A stretch of 64,000 nt of DNA from Kwoniella bestiolae CBS 10118 (Eukaryota; Basidiomycota; Tremellomycetes; Tremellales; Cryptococcaceae): assembly GCF_000512585.2 (NCBI RefSeq), contig NC_089244.1, positions 1,736,001 through 1,800,000 on the forward strand, read 5' to 3'. Below, one piece after another: positions 11,688 to 23,078 of this stretch (positions are counted from its first letter, which is position 1; every line of letters starts with the position of its first letter). The notes under the pieces were generated by a model. The model saw nothing but the letters and a program-made list of their open reading frames with translations. It made no database searches and was not told the DNA's origin. A program made the position numbers and the translations under genes.

Positions 11688-12076
11688 GATGACTATAGAG
11701 GATATGTATGTGTCCGTATGCAAGAGAAATAGGTTACAACTGTAGGAGAACATGAATAAACATCAACATCAACATTGCGAGCAAAAGACGTGTTTTGGTG
11801 AACCCAAAATTAGGCACCAAGCCGGCCCAAGTCCGTCAGGCGCATGCGGCCCATGTCGCTCGGTAGATCGAATTAGGCTCGCCGGGATCGTATCTTATCA
11901 AAGGTATCCCGAGATGTCGCCATGATAATCACGAAAGATCTGTTTACGGATGCAGAGGACTGGTGCATTTACCAAGGACAAACCCAAGAGCATTCATGAG
12001 TCCATAAGACTCGTCCTCAGACCGACCTACAGATCCTGCAATATACTCAGCTCGGCCCAACTATATCACAATCACC
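11688..12076. other. Divergent promoter region
   Basis: About 390 bases between divergently transcribed Arp9 and the DsbA-like gene. It is GC-richer than its surroundings around 11820-11900 and holds no recognisable gene or repeat. Confidence 0.4.
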
Positions 12077-12994
12077 ATGTCAGAAACAGAGACTCCATAC
12101 CTCACTGTCCCACCTCCGCCAAGCGATGAAATCCGATTCGAGATCTACTATGGTGTCTCCTCACCGTGGGCATTACTGGGCGCACCAGAGGCAGAGAGGA
12201 TAGCGAGGAAATATGGCGTCACGATACATCTCAAACCTATAGTGGTGGTGGAGGAGAACGGAGGTATAAGGGTGATTACTTGGTTCCAATCTCCCATCGT
12301 TCCGCATTTTAATTTGCCAAGCTGCCAAGATGCATATCCAGTACCATTATGCTCCCAAGCTCGCCTCCCTTGGGTGTCCATCGCTGAGAATGATTGATTG
12401 ATATGTCACAGCTCAAAACCCGCCATCCAGCCCGACAAGCATACCACGCCCTAGACCTATACCGTACCGCCCAACACCTCAACGTCCCCATGAAACCCTC
12501 GCCAAGATACTACCCCCAACCACCCGGAACTATCGAGATCGCAGGTCAGGCCATCATACGCATCCAGCAGAGATTCGGGGTCGGGTCGGAGGAAGCGCTG
12601 ACATTCAGCTATGAGATTCAGAGGTGTATATGGGTGACTGAGATGGGGGATCATTCGAGGGTTGAGACGTTGCAGGAGATCGCTAGGATATGCGGGTTCG
12701 ATGAGGATACGATAGAGCAGTGTGTGGTGGATAAGAGGGGTAATGAGGGAGACGAAGGAGTGATGGAGTGGAGGAGAAATCATGAGGAGGCTGTCAAATT
12801 AGGTAGGTCACCCATTCAGCTTCGGAAGGATATGATGCTCGGTTAGCTGATAATTGGATGACGGCATAGGCATATTCGGTACCCCCAACTATGTGGTCAA
12901 CGGGGAGATCTTCTGGGGTCAGGATAGGCTGAATTTTGTAGAGATGCGGATCAAGGAGTTGATAGATGCTGGTGCGAAGCCTTTGAAGTACTAG
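12077..12994 (+). CDS. DsbA-like / 2-hydroxychromene-2-carboxylate isomerase family protein (236 aa)
   Basis: Three exons: 12077-12271, 12412-12802, 12870-12994. The N-terminal segment IRFEIYYGVSSPWALLGAPE is the first strand and active-site loop of the thioredoxin-fold DsbA/HCCA-isomerase (GST-kappa-like) family, with Ser-Pro replacing the CxxC motif as in the isomerase branch. LKTRHPARQAYHALDLYRT and the C-terminal GIFGTPNYVVNGEIFWGQDR, with its cis-Pro TP, complete the fold. Members are glutathione-dependent isomerases or transferases; the substrate here is not predictable. The first intron (140 bp) uses a GTGATT donor, chosen because it preserves the family sequence GGI(x)LKTR. Confidence 0.82.
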
Positions 12995-13092
12995 ATGCAA
13001 TACAAGGGTATTCATGCATGCTGGATATGATATTCCTGTTGTATGTCTAGACCTCCGCTTTTTACATACAAGCAGTATACATTTGTTCGTTT

Positions 13093-16044
13093 TTATACCG
13101 CCTCGTCTCCAGCCCATCTCACATCCGCTTCATTCTCCAACCAATCCATCCATTTCTTAAGGTATTTACTACCTTTTCCAACTGTCGAAGAATTACCGAC
13201 CACACACTGAATACCCGAAAAAACCCGTCAACATTAGTACGACAATAGACAGATGTAGCGTCTAGGTTGGAACTCACCAATTGCCGCTTAGCTCTAGTCA
13301 TAGCTACGTTCAGCCTCCTATATTCCCCTAAGAACCCAACTTCTCCCGTAGGATTCGATCTAACTAACGATAAGATGATTGCCTTTGAATTCACCATTAA
13401 AATCAGCTACTTCCCTCGCTCTGACACCTCATGCTATGGATGAATGACGAAGATGACCCACCTCCCTCTCCTGACCCTGTAATCCATCAACACTCCCAAT
13501 AGTCATCTCAGGGTACTCCTCATGCAGCATACTAGATATCAACGATACCTGAGCTTGATAGGGAGTGACAATCCCGATTTCAGCGGGGTTCACACCTAGT
13601 TCAATCTAAATCTCGTAGCAGATCAGTCACAGCTCAAGTCACCTAATTGAACCAGGCCGTTGATCAGCTGGAAAGGTACTCACCAACTTCCTAGCCCATT
13701 TGGCCACAACGACAGCTTCATTCGCATTCGATTTCGATCCCTCCCCCAAATTGCTCTTACTATTCTTATCTTTATCCGTATCGTCCCCTTCCGTCCTTTC
13801 GTAAAACTCGCATCCAGCCGTATCGAAAAACACAACCACAGGGCTCAAATAATCTTTCGATTCCTCTGTCTCCCCATCCACTATGGAAGGTAACTCAAGT
13901 AAAGTCCTTTGCGAGACCGACTCATGCGAGATCAGTCCTGATTCGTATAGTGTATCGGAAGGGAACGAAGCGATAAGCTTGTTCATCCTATATTGGATTT
14001 TCAGCACCCTTTTGATCCCTTCTCCATATAGTGATTCGAGTCGTTCGAATAGGGTGGTTTCTAGTGTTTTGGGTGGTTTGAGCGTAGTGCGCGATTTGAG
14101 GGCTATGCCGTTCAGTTCTTCGGATAGATTTTGGACGGGTTTGAGCGATTTGTCATCTTTGCTCATTATTGTCGGTGGTAGCTGTGGTTATAACGCATGG
14201 CCACGTCAGTATTTGCGTATGACATACGAACTTAGGCCGAAACTTCGAGACAGAAAGATCACTCACTTGTTGTGGATCACCAGCCAAGATCAACTTCTTA
14301 GCCTTCAATATCGGGACCCAACATACAGCCTCTATAGCCTGAGTGGCCTCGTCGACAATCGCAACGTCAAAAACCATATTATTGAGTTGTCGTGATCCCG
14401 CACTGTGACATGTGGCTAATACCACTTGTGCACGGGAGAGGACGGAGGTGACGACCTTGCCTTCTCTCTGGCGATATCTGAGATGACCAGAGTCAGCACG
14501 AGCACAGTCGTATATAGAGTATAATTGATGGCCTATGTGATACTCAGGCTATACATAGATCCACTCACTCTTTCCTCAATTCCCTGACTTCTTCCCACCT
14601 CTTCCCCCTTTCTTTCCCCTTGACAGCCCCCTTCTCACCCTTCTTCTTTCCCAGATCGGATAGATGACACTGCATCTCACTGCCCACATCTTTCAATAGT
14701 TCCCCTTCTTCTCCATTAGCCGCCCTATAATCCAGCGTCTCTTTAACCAGGTCTCGGTGTACTCTTGTCGGATGACCCAAACGTAATATCGAACCGGGAG
14801 GTAAAAGTGAGGAGTAAGGGGGTACTTGTGATAAGGCATGTAATCGGAGCAAGAGGTTATCGAGAGCGAGGTTTGACGGTGTAGTGATGAGTATTCGCGA
14901 TGGTCTGGAGGTAGAGGACGAGGAAGGCCGAGAGAGGTATTGGAATATCAACTCAATAAGGGTATGGGTTTTACCTGTCTACAGAACAGTACAGTACGTG
15001 TACTCTGATCAGCCCTGTCCAGTGATGAGAGTATGGTATACGGGCGGACTCACCCCAGGAGGTCCATGGATACAACCGACATTCTCGGCCCTCAGACAAA
15101 ACCTAATTGCGTCCTTCTGAGAGTCATTCAAATTCTGATCAAACCATTCGACATCGCCTGTCTTAGGTTCTTCACTTTCGACTTGACTGATAGTTGGTGG
15201 GACTTCATTCGACCAGGTAGGTAGCTGTATACCTAACAAGGAATTGATCAAGGGAAAATTCTGGGCATTGGGGGTGGGTGAGCCTTCTTCAGGAAGTATC
15301 AATCGTTTCAGATGTAGGAGGGTCTTATCCATTCGATCGAAAGTGACTGAGTTGGCGAGTTTCAACCTATCAAGCAGTGTCAGATACGCATTCTCCGACC
15401 CCATAGACACACAAACATCGGTGTCAGGGTGGATGGACAGCACAGCACGGGAGTTCAACGACTTAGCAAAGTGACACTAACAACCTCAACCTCTCAGGTA
15501 GATCAACTTCCCTCTTCTCATCAACAGCCACAACGACCTTCTCCTGCGATATCCTATATACAACCCCCTCAACGGCATTTTCCCCTTCCTTATCCTTCTC
15601 TTTGCCCTTCTTCGTGCTCGTCGTAGATACATGAGCCTCTATTCGGACTGGATCGCCCGATCGGAATGTATGGGGCGGTAAGAGGGGAGAGAGGTGGTAT
15701 GCCGATGGTCTATTCAGCTCTATCAAGCTATCAAGTGAGTCAAACACGCCTTGTCAGCATCTTGGTAATATCACCGAAGTGAACAATAACGCCTTGGACA
15801 GATGATAAAACAGTGACATCACATACCTCTGCCCTCCCAGTCCAACACTTATATTACTAACCCCCATCCCACCAATCGATAACCCCCTTTGTTCAAGTAA
15901 TTTGGGCGAACATTTCGAATTGAGTAATCTCGTTTGCTCCTCTTCCGCTTTCCGTTCCAGTTCAAGCAAGTATTGATGGCGAGATATGAATGCCTCAAGC
16001 ACCGAGCGGGTTGGCGGAACAGGCTGGACTAGATCTGAGGCCAT
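13093..16044 (-). CDS. HCS1: SF1B DNA/RNA helicase, SMUBP-2/Hcs1 family (752 aa)
   Basis: Nine exons: 16044-15827, 15727-15482, 15366-15054, 14978-14569, 14477-14267, 14181-13684, 13605-13462, 13382-13278, 13206-13093. Helicase motifs in order: Walker A GPPGTGKT at about 256-263 (split by an intron between PPG and TGK), TPSNLALDNLL (Ia), DVAIVDEATQA near 430 (II), LILAGDPQQLPPT (III), IQYRMNKLIASFPS (IV), SVDGLQGQE near 668 (V) and RRLNVAMTRAKRQL near 702-715 (VI). These mark the Upf1-like superfamily, and the N-terminal LLELERKAEEEQ helix with the GGQSLIELNR strand is typical of IGHMBP2/Hcs1, a 5'-3' helicase linked to ribosomes or DNA polymerase alpha. No C-terminal R3H or zinc finger is present, as in yeast Hcs1. 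The exon 2 donor (GTTAGT) is a best guess. Confidence 0.9.
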
Positions 16045-16371
16045 GTTGATGTATTCGGTTGATGTATAGGTCAGAGTTGGAAGAACAAGTCCAGTTGAAA
16101 TGTTGAAGTTCAAGCTGTCCTTCGTTTGTGCTGGTAACTGGCTATGACGTTAGAGCCCGGATCTCGGATCCGAAGTGCGAGTAACTGCTCACTTGCCTGC
16201 TCTGAGCTCATCGTCCTTCTTCCTGCATTGGCGAAACAACATCTACAAAAAAGAGATGCAATATATCAAGTTGAGAATCTACAAGCCGCAGGGCGATGCA
16301 TAATGTATACAAATGTGACAGTACAGTCGTAAGATAGAGGAGACATCATCAACCGAATCGCCCGCCAACGA

Positions 16372-18592
16372 TCAAGCAGTAACCCCCGCATTCAACCTCA
16401 TGAATGTCCTTACAGCATCTATACCGACCTGATCAGCAGGTCACCCATGTCGACTAGATTCCGAGGCACTCACGATCAGCATCAGTCAAACTAGCATCGT
16501 CCCCTCCCACTTTCATGTACATTTCCTGTCTATCATTCTTCTTCGCTACCAAGAAGCGGTTCGAGCTTGATTTCGCCATGATCTCATGTACGTCCGAGCT
16601 CCTGCAAGACAGAGACGAGAACGGTCAGCTCAGTAAACCAGTCTTAGGAGGAGGCAGAGACTAACCCTTGGAGGGCCGATCGTAGGTGAATGAGGGAATG
16701 ATCAGATACATGATCGAGTTCACCCTTCGATATCAACTTATCTTTACCCATTATCGCTATACATGGATTTGGACTGGTCGTGGTCAATTGAGGTTCGTGC
16801 GGAATATCATTCGTCTTCGTAAGTTTGGCGAATAGATTCGTTGTGGCCTTGGTCGAGGGGAGGTTGTACGGCGGAGTAGCATTATGAGGGAGTATGACGG
16901 ATATGAGGATATTGTTACGCTACGACACAACACATTGTCAAACAGCGGATTCCTTAACTGGGTGAGGCCGTGTCATACTCACTATGACCCAGCAGACCCT
17001 TCTCTTCTCAAAGGTGTTATCCTCGGACACCTTGATCCAAAGACTCTTAGACTCCCATTCTAGCTCTTCATCCGGTTCCACGGCCGCTTCCAGCTCCTCG
17101 ACAGCTACCGGGGTAGCTTCGACATGATGAGATGAGGAGCTATCATTCTGTGTCGGATCCGACTTACTTGGTGGACCCACTGACTCCGTCGGGGGTCCAT
17201 CAGAGCTCGATTTTGATGGGGGTTCTTCTGTTTTCTGGTCGGCCGTCTGAGTGGGAGTTGCGGACCGCCCGAGACCAAAGACATTGCCAACATTACCCAT
17301 CGCATCCCCTATGCCACCTAGACCAAATCCCCACTTCCCTGCTTTGACGGTACTATCTTCTACCTCCTTGCTTATAGGTTTGGTGGGTGCTTCGAGATGT
17401 GGTGATGCAGGAGCAGTAGGTGTGGAAGTCCTTCTGATATCAGGTACCCATCCTCCCAAAGTAGTCCAACTGCTTTTGCGACTACTACTATACTGATTCT
17501 GAGTTTTCCTTCCTAATCCCAAATTCAGCCCAAACCCAAGCGTCTGGCGATCGCCTTTCAGCGGTACGGGTTGAGGTAAAGCTGGAGGAGGTAATGTGGA
17601 TTGGACCAAGTTATGTAGATATCTGATCAAAGCTGGATCGTTTAGCCGTTCATCTTGATACAGAGGACCTTGAGGTCCGATGATCACCAGAGAGCCTTCG
17701 AGATTGGAAAGATAGTCATCGAATAGATTTGGGGCAGTGGAAGATGGTGAATATCCCTCGACCCAGGATGATAGTGAGGGTGATGAGAGGTGAGTTGATT
17801 CGAATTGAAAGGCGAAGCGGGTAAAGTACTTGTCGAGGATGGTGGAGAGGGCGGGGGAAGGGATGGTGTGGGAAGATAGTGGACCGTGCAGTAGCTATTG
17901 TCGCATTGGATGATGTTAGGCAAACTACGATATGTGTGGTATAGCTCAAGTACAGATTGAAATGGAGAACTTTCGAATCTGCTTAACTCACTCGGAAATC
18001 CTCGTATCCTCTGGCTAGACCATCCACTAGCATCTCATCTGATATACCTTGTGAGCCGTTTACGGGGTCTTTCTTCTCATTGTCCAGATATGATAGCGTG
18101 ATACACTAAAAGCTAGGCATGAGTATCGACCAAATCGTATCATGGACATTTCAGTGAGCTCACAATGTAGATATAGAAGTCTGGTTCTGGACTATATATG
18201 ATCAGTCGACTTCTGTTCCCATGGATTGAAGAGTATTTGGAAGGACATTCTGCAAGCATACTACGATTGTCATCAGTCATGACATTCATCTGGTAATGTC
18301 CTCGCTAAGAGACAATAATTATCTCCAATGAACGCATCACTCACTTGCCAAACCCCATCAATCCCTTTGCCAATCCCACCTGCCTCAACATCTTATCCCT
18401 ACTTACACCCCCCGCTTCTCTCGAGGTATAAAATAGTATCTGAGCAGCTTCCCTCAAATCATCATCGTCATCTCTATTATCTGATTTGGGTATATCAGCT
18501 TTGATGGTTGGGTTGAATATCACAAAGTGGGATAAGCTGGCTGGGATGATCTTGCTTGGTCCAGGGGAGGATATGGATGTGGATGGGGGCAT
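16372..18592 (-). CDS. CCZ1: Vacuolar fusion protein CCZ1 homologue (599 aa)
   Basis: Seven exons: 18592-18345, 18260-18164, 18105-17992, 17894-16983, 16919-16666, 16601-16474, 16418-16372. Ccz1 pairs with Mon1 as the guanine-nucleotide exchange factor for Rab7/Ypt7 on late endosomes and vacuoles. The first longin domain is visible: LSHFVIFNPTI at about 19-29, then ILFYTSREAGGVSRDKMLRQ and VGLAKGLMGF, then SRLIIYSPEPDFYIYI, the usual Ccz1 order. The central 250 residues, exon 4, are low-complexity and Ser/Pro/Thr-rich, followed by WESKSLWIKVSEDN and a C-terminal domain (IAIMGKDKLISKGELDH). The exon 2 acceptor at 18260 was chosen because the nearer CAG would break the frame. The stop lies about 330 bp from the Hcs1 start. 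Confidence 0.82.
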
Positions 18593-19530
18593 GGTAGCAT
18601 CGTCGATATTATGTTGACAAACCGACTACAGAGTGAGGATTGAAATCAGAGATGGGTGAACTCTCATTACTCGGTATTGTGCTCGGATATCGATATACGC
18701 GTTGTGCTTAAGATGATTTCACCGTTCAGGTACAAAGTCAGCTCCGCACGAGCCGCATGCCTATCTTTCCTCTGTTCTCTTGTAAATTTGCAATGGTCCA
18801 AAGCCTCTCGATCTGATCTCATGCATCATTAACGTACCCTTGCCTTTTGGGATTTCTATACGTCGTCTCAGCCAAAGGCCGGGTTGACGTTCTGGAAGAT
18901 TAGGTAAAATGGCGACTCGCAGCGACTGACTTGCTCATACGGCTACACCGACAACTGAATATACCCGAAAACAACTACAGTACTCGTACAGCAACTTCCC
19001 CTTATCGGGGAGCCATATGACCTGTCTTTGGTGATTGGATTACATACCCATCAACCTGGAGTCATGACGAATGTATGATGCTATCTGTCTTATCGATAAA
19101 AAAAAAAGTGTGAACAGGCACCGCACGACACTTGTAGACTGTAGGTTAAGGCTAAGAAGAGAATGACTAATCTGATCAGATTGCTATTTTGGAATGTCAC
19201 CAGGTCCATCGATTCTAGAAGGTTTCCCACTCCAAGTATATTTTGGATTGCACTTTCACTTTCACGCTCGGTGATCCGAGTCGTCATTCCTTAACCACCC
19301 GCTGCTGATTCTTGCACAGTCGAAGATAGAGACGTCATGGGCGTCATACTGACTCAGCTGGTTCATGTGATTTCTCATCTCAAAGCTGTGTCTTCTCTCT
19401 GGTATATAAACCAGGGATCAAGATGAGAGACGGGTTCTCACGATGTCGCTCTATGAGCAGTTCCAATACAGCCACCTACAATCTATTTCCTTCATATCTG
19501 ACATATCTAAACAATACAAGCTAATTCAAC
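18593..19530. other. Long divergent intergenic region
   Basis: About 940 bases with no supported gene. It includes an A-run near 19099-19108 and, at its right end, a TATA element and CT-rich leader belonging to the downstream gene. Confidence 0.4.
19403..19410 (+). promoter_or_regulatory. TATA box of the Gly/Met-rich gene
   Basis: TATATAAA lies 121 bp upstream of the proposed ATG at 19531 and is followed by a pyrimidine-rich leader. A clear TATA box is unusual in this window and suggests strong, possibly inducible transcription (inference). Confidence 0.5.
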
Positions 19531-20496
19531 ATGGGTGTAAGCATCCCACCTCTCCTCCATTCTAGACTATGCTTTGTGCTGATCAGGAACTGCGCGTTAA
19601 ATAGCTCATGGATAAAGTCAAGGACGTCATGCCTGGTTCTCAAGTAAGTTCGACGACAATATCCCTTACTAGGTCATGTTCTAATTCCATGACATACATA
19701 GTCAAGCAACCAACAATCCGAATACTCCAAACCTGGAAACGACGATTACAACAACCCGTCCCTCAACCAAGGTATGATGGGTGAAAACCAACAACGAGGA
19801 TCTTCCTTCGAATCTTCAAGAGGCTCAGACCTGGGTATGGGCTCTCCCAAGGATACTTTCTCCAATGTCGATAATTCTGGAATGGGCGGGAATACCGGTA
19901 GGTTCTCTGACCAAGGTGCTGGCACCGGTATGGGCATGGGCTCCACCGGATATGGGTGAGTGACAACAACTACATGGTCTTTATATATATTCGAAATAGT
20001 ACATATGGATGATGAGTGCATGGTGTTAGGGGTACTCGAGATGACGAGTCTGGTGAGAATATGGGTGGAATGGGAATGGGGGGTAGGACAGGTCAATCTG
20101 GATATGGTGAGCCAAGCTATCATCCGACAGATCAGATTGAGCTACCACGGGACTGATGTCATAATCGTACAGGCGACGACATGGACAGATCCGGCAACAG
20201 GATGGGAGGCATGAGAGCAGGTATGGGCGGTACAGGTATGGGGATGGGGATGGGCGACGACAATAACCTCAATACCATGTCAGGCAGAGGAGACATGACT
20301 GGTGGGTCATCGCACTTGAAACACACTGAAAGATCGATATGCAACTCAAGTAGATCAGAGCTGATAAGAAAGACTGACTCATTCAGGCGACGATTTCAAC
20401 ACCACCTCTGGCACAGGCACTGGCAGTCGAAACACCGGCGGCATGGGCGGTATGGGCCAATCTCAAGGGTACGGTCAAAGTCAATCCGACTACTGA
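19531..20496 (+). CDS. Gly/Met/Asp-rich intrinsically disordered protein (204 aa)
   Basis: Six exons: 19531-19536, 19605-19643, 19702-19955, 20030-20106, 20173-20301, 20387-20496. The first exon is only ATG GGT; alternatively translation starts at ATG 19608, which would give MDKVKDVMPGSQ. The rest is nearly all Gly, Met, Asn, Asp, Ser, Gln and Arg, with repeats such as MGGMGMG and GMGMGMGDD, no Cys, and no hydrophobic segment. Hydrophilic Gly-rich proteins of this kind are often abundant stress or stationary-phase proteins, or condensate formers; that is inference. No named family was recognised. Every later intron preserves the same compositional frame, which supports the model. Confidence 0.65.
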
Positions 20497-20875
20497 ACCG
20501 GAGTATATCCTTACTTCTGAAACCCTCGGAGAAGGGGTAGTTGATTTGACTCGTTAGCGTTGTGTACTGTATTCACATTGCCAGAAGAAATGAAAATCGC
20601 AGATAAATTCAAACTTGATCGTCGTCTCGTATAGCCTGATGAAATAATTATATTGAAACCCATACGAATCATGTATGTTATTGTATGTCCGTAGTTACTT
20701 CGAGTATGCAGGCGTGCTGCTATGCCTTTGACGAAGAATATCATCTCTCACAGCAATAATGTACTTTGTCAGAGGAGGAGCACGATCATGAAGCGACGAC
20801 GTGCGATCCTGAGTTGTGTATTGACAGAAGTCCTTTAATACATTAATTATCCGCATGTCTCGTCAAAACAACTGA

Positions 20876-21217
20876 CTACCAAGGCAACACCTCTCCAGAA
20901 GGCGCCCCAGGGGTAGACACGATCTTCTCTACCAACTCATCCTTCTCAATCTCAATCACACTCCTGATAAACCTTCCACCAGTCGCTGATCTTTCGCCTC
21001 CCACCACTTCAGCTATTCTTGTTCCGACCCCCTCCCATATCATAATGGCCGTCCCAGGATTGATGGACTACCCTATATCCTTTGCACGCAATCTCGCCTC
21101 CCTGATGAGCATCGCCAAAAGAGGCCTCCTAAAGTTGGGATAACATCTCAGAGCCCTACTCTTACTTATCTCTTTGGCGAATAGATTTTCGTTCGGCCAT
21201 CCTGGTAGTTGTTTTTT
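20876..21217 (-). pseudogene. Decayed short-chain dehydrogenase C-terminal fragment
   Basis: Read on the minus strand, this stretch gives PGWPNENLF, then LLAMLIREARLRAKDIG, an in-frame TAG, INPGTAIMIWEGVG, and finally SGEVLPW with a stop. The order matches the adjacent intact SDR (AGWPKPNQEFW, LALVMLMRDWAKTLKNDGVKVW, AINPGLVATNLGG, GGVVPW). There is no matching N-terminal Rossmann half, the catalytic Tyr-x-x-x-Lys is lost, and a stop interrupts the frame, so it is a broken tandem copy. It could instead be a highly divergent last exon of another gene, but no upstream partner exons were found. Confidence 0.6.
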
Positions 21218-21341
21218 GGGATGACAATACGGACTCTGTCAAATTAAACAATGACGACTGCACGACCTGAGCTTCCGACATCATCCTGCCACATTGTCTC
21301 AACCTCCATGGATGACAATGCATAGACACCAGGTATCTAAG

Positions 21342-22289
21342 CTACCACGGTACCACCCCCCCAAATATATCATCCTCAAGCGCAACCATCCTCCCCACCT
21401 CCCCATCCCTCCCCCCCTCAATCACATCCCTAATCAACCCCCCAGACCTGGCGGGATCCCCCGCTCCAATAGATTCCAAGAATTCCTTATCACCCCCCAA
21501 ATTCGTAGCTACCAACCCCGGATTGATAGCCCATACTTTCACACCATCATTCTTCAGCGTCTTCGCCCAATCCCGCATGAGCATGACCAGCGCGAGCTTA
21601 CTGGATTTGTAGGCCCAGAATTCCTGGTTGGGCTTGGGCCATCCGGCTGGTGGGGCGTGATTGAAATATGGTTGAGGGTATTCGGAGATGGTGAGCGACG
21701 ACATTGATGTACCGAGGAATAACAGGCGGGGGGCATCCGATTTAAGCAGGAGAGGAACAAAGGTCTCGGTGAGGACTTGGGTGCCCGTGACGTTGGTGTC
21801 GAACGATTTGGTGAATAGTTGGCGGGTGGTGAGGTTTTGTTGTTTCGCTTGACTGTCTAGTAGGACGCCTAGGTCATCCGCATATTAGTATATGTTCATG
21901 CTATGATGTAGTATAGCTCGATAGATATCAAACTCGGTATCGTTCGGAAAGCCGCACGAAGAGGTGTCGACGATAAGTAAGTTAGTTGTTAACTTGCCTG
22001 CGTTATTGACGAGAACATCTACCTTGCCAACCTTCTCCTCCACCTCCTCATAAGCCTTCTGAATACTCTCATCATCCTCCAAATCGACAACGAGTGCCTC
22101 CAACGTCGACTTAGTACTCTCCGCTCCCTCCTCTTGCTTCAGTCGATCAATAGCCCCAACTGATTTTTCTAGCGATCTCGCACCCACAAAGATCTTGTAG
22201 GTCTCTTTGGTAGATTTTAGCAGTTGGAGAGCAGTCTCATAGCCTATACCGGTGTTGGTTCCTGTTATGAGTACGATTGTTGAAGTCAT
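21342..22289 (-). CDS. Short-chain dehydrogenase/reductase (272 aa)
   Basis: Two exons: 22289-21998 and 21868-21342. The protein begins with the Rossmann strand and nucleotide-binding loop IVLITGTNTGIGYETA (TGxxxGIG). It continues with VDVLVNNAG, a catalytic Ser in LFLGTSMSSL, and the catalytic YKSSKLAL (Tyr-x-x-x-Lys), then AINPGLVATNLGG. This is the classical NAD(P)-dependent SDR layout at normal length; the substrate is unknown. The intron (129 bp) starts with GC (GCAAGT), giving NNAG joined to VLLDSQ. The ATG at 22289 is used; the frame continues upstream only to a GTG. A decayed paralogue lies 125 bp downstream. Confidence 0.88.
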
Positions 22290-23078
22290 TTGGTGAGTCA
22301 CAGCTTGACTGGGAGATGGGTTTGGTTCAAATTAGTATGTGGTTATGGGTACAATTCTTCATCGGTCAATCTGAACTCGCAGCGTTCCCCTTAAATACTT
22401 CTTGCCAGATAGTGGCGTGAGATCAGTCTTACTAATCCATCTTCTCTTTAATTGGATGGGGAGTGGAGGTGGATGATCCACCTACCTCGGCGATCTTATC
22501 GTCCTTCGTCAGCATTGCTTGCAGAAGGTCCGAGAGCCCGTCGGCCATATCAACTGTCTCATTAACTCGATTGATCTACTTTTGAAGGTAATACACGTGT
22601 TGTACCATCACTGCAAGACACAGCACTCCTCATAGAGACTCGTCTACTCTACTGCGATATCAACAGACTGTTGGCCTTGTGTTTTACCATATATAGATAT
22701 GCACGATATAACCACAAGAGAAAGAGAGTTGGAGAGAAGAGAGAGCGACGCAACAATCAACACCTTGACAGATGTGGTCATCCGGGTATAGTCCCACTCG
22801 ATTTAACCGGTAAGAGTAACTGTGGTTTTAGAGCTTGAATGTCTGCGACGTGATCACAAAGATTCGAAATGAGATTGATTCAGTAGGATTGATCACCAGC
22901 TATAGTAGCAGTATCACCAAAGACACCTCTTCAACAATTCAACAAGTATCGCCTACTGTCCTTCAGCTCAATCGAATCGCCCACCATCGATCTTGTGTGC
23001 CGAATAAGCACTTGCTGTACTATTCTATCTTGATTCTACGTTGTTTACGCGGATCCGCATCGCTCGAAGAACGCCATC
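22290..23078. other. Divergent intergenic region
   Basis: About 790 bases between the SDR and Pxmp4 starts. A TATATAGA stretch near 22691 is the only promoter-like element seen. No gene supported. Confidence 0.35.

Noticed and set aside
16144..16332. Open frame upstream of the Hcs1 start
   Set aside because: It lies between Hcs1 and Ccz1 with no homology or splice structure; probably promoter sequence.
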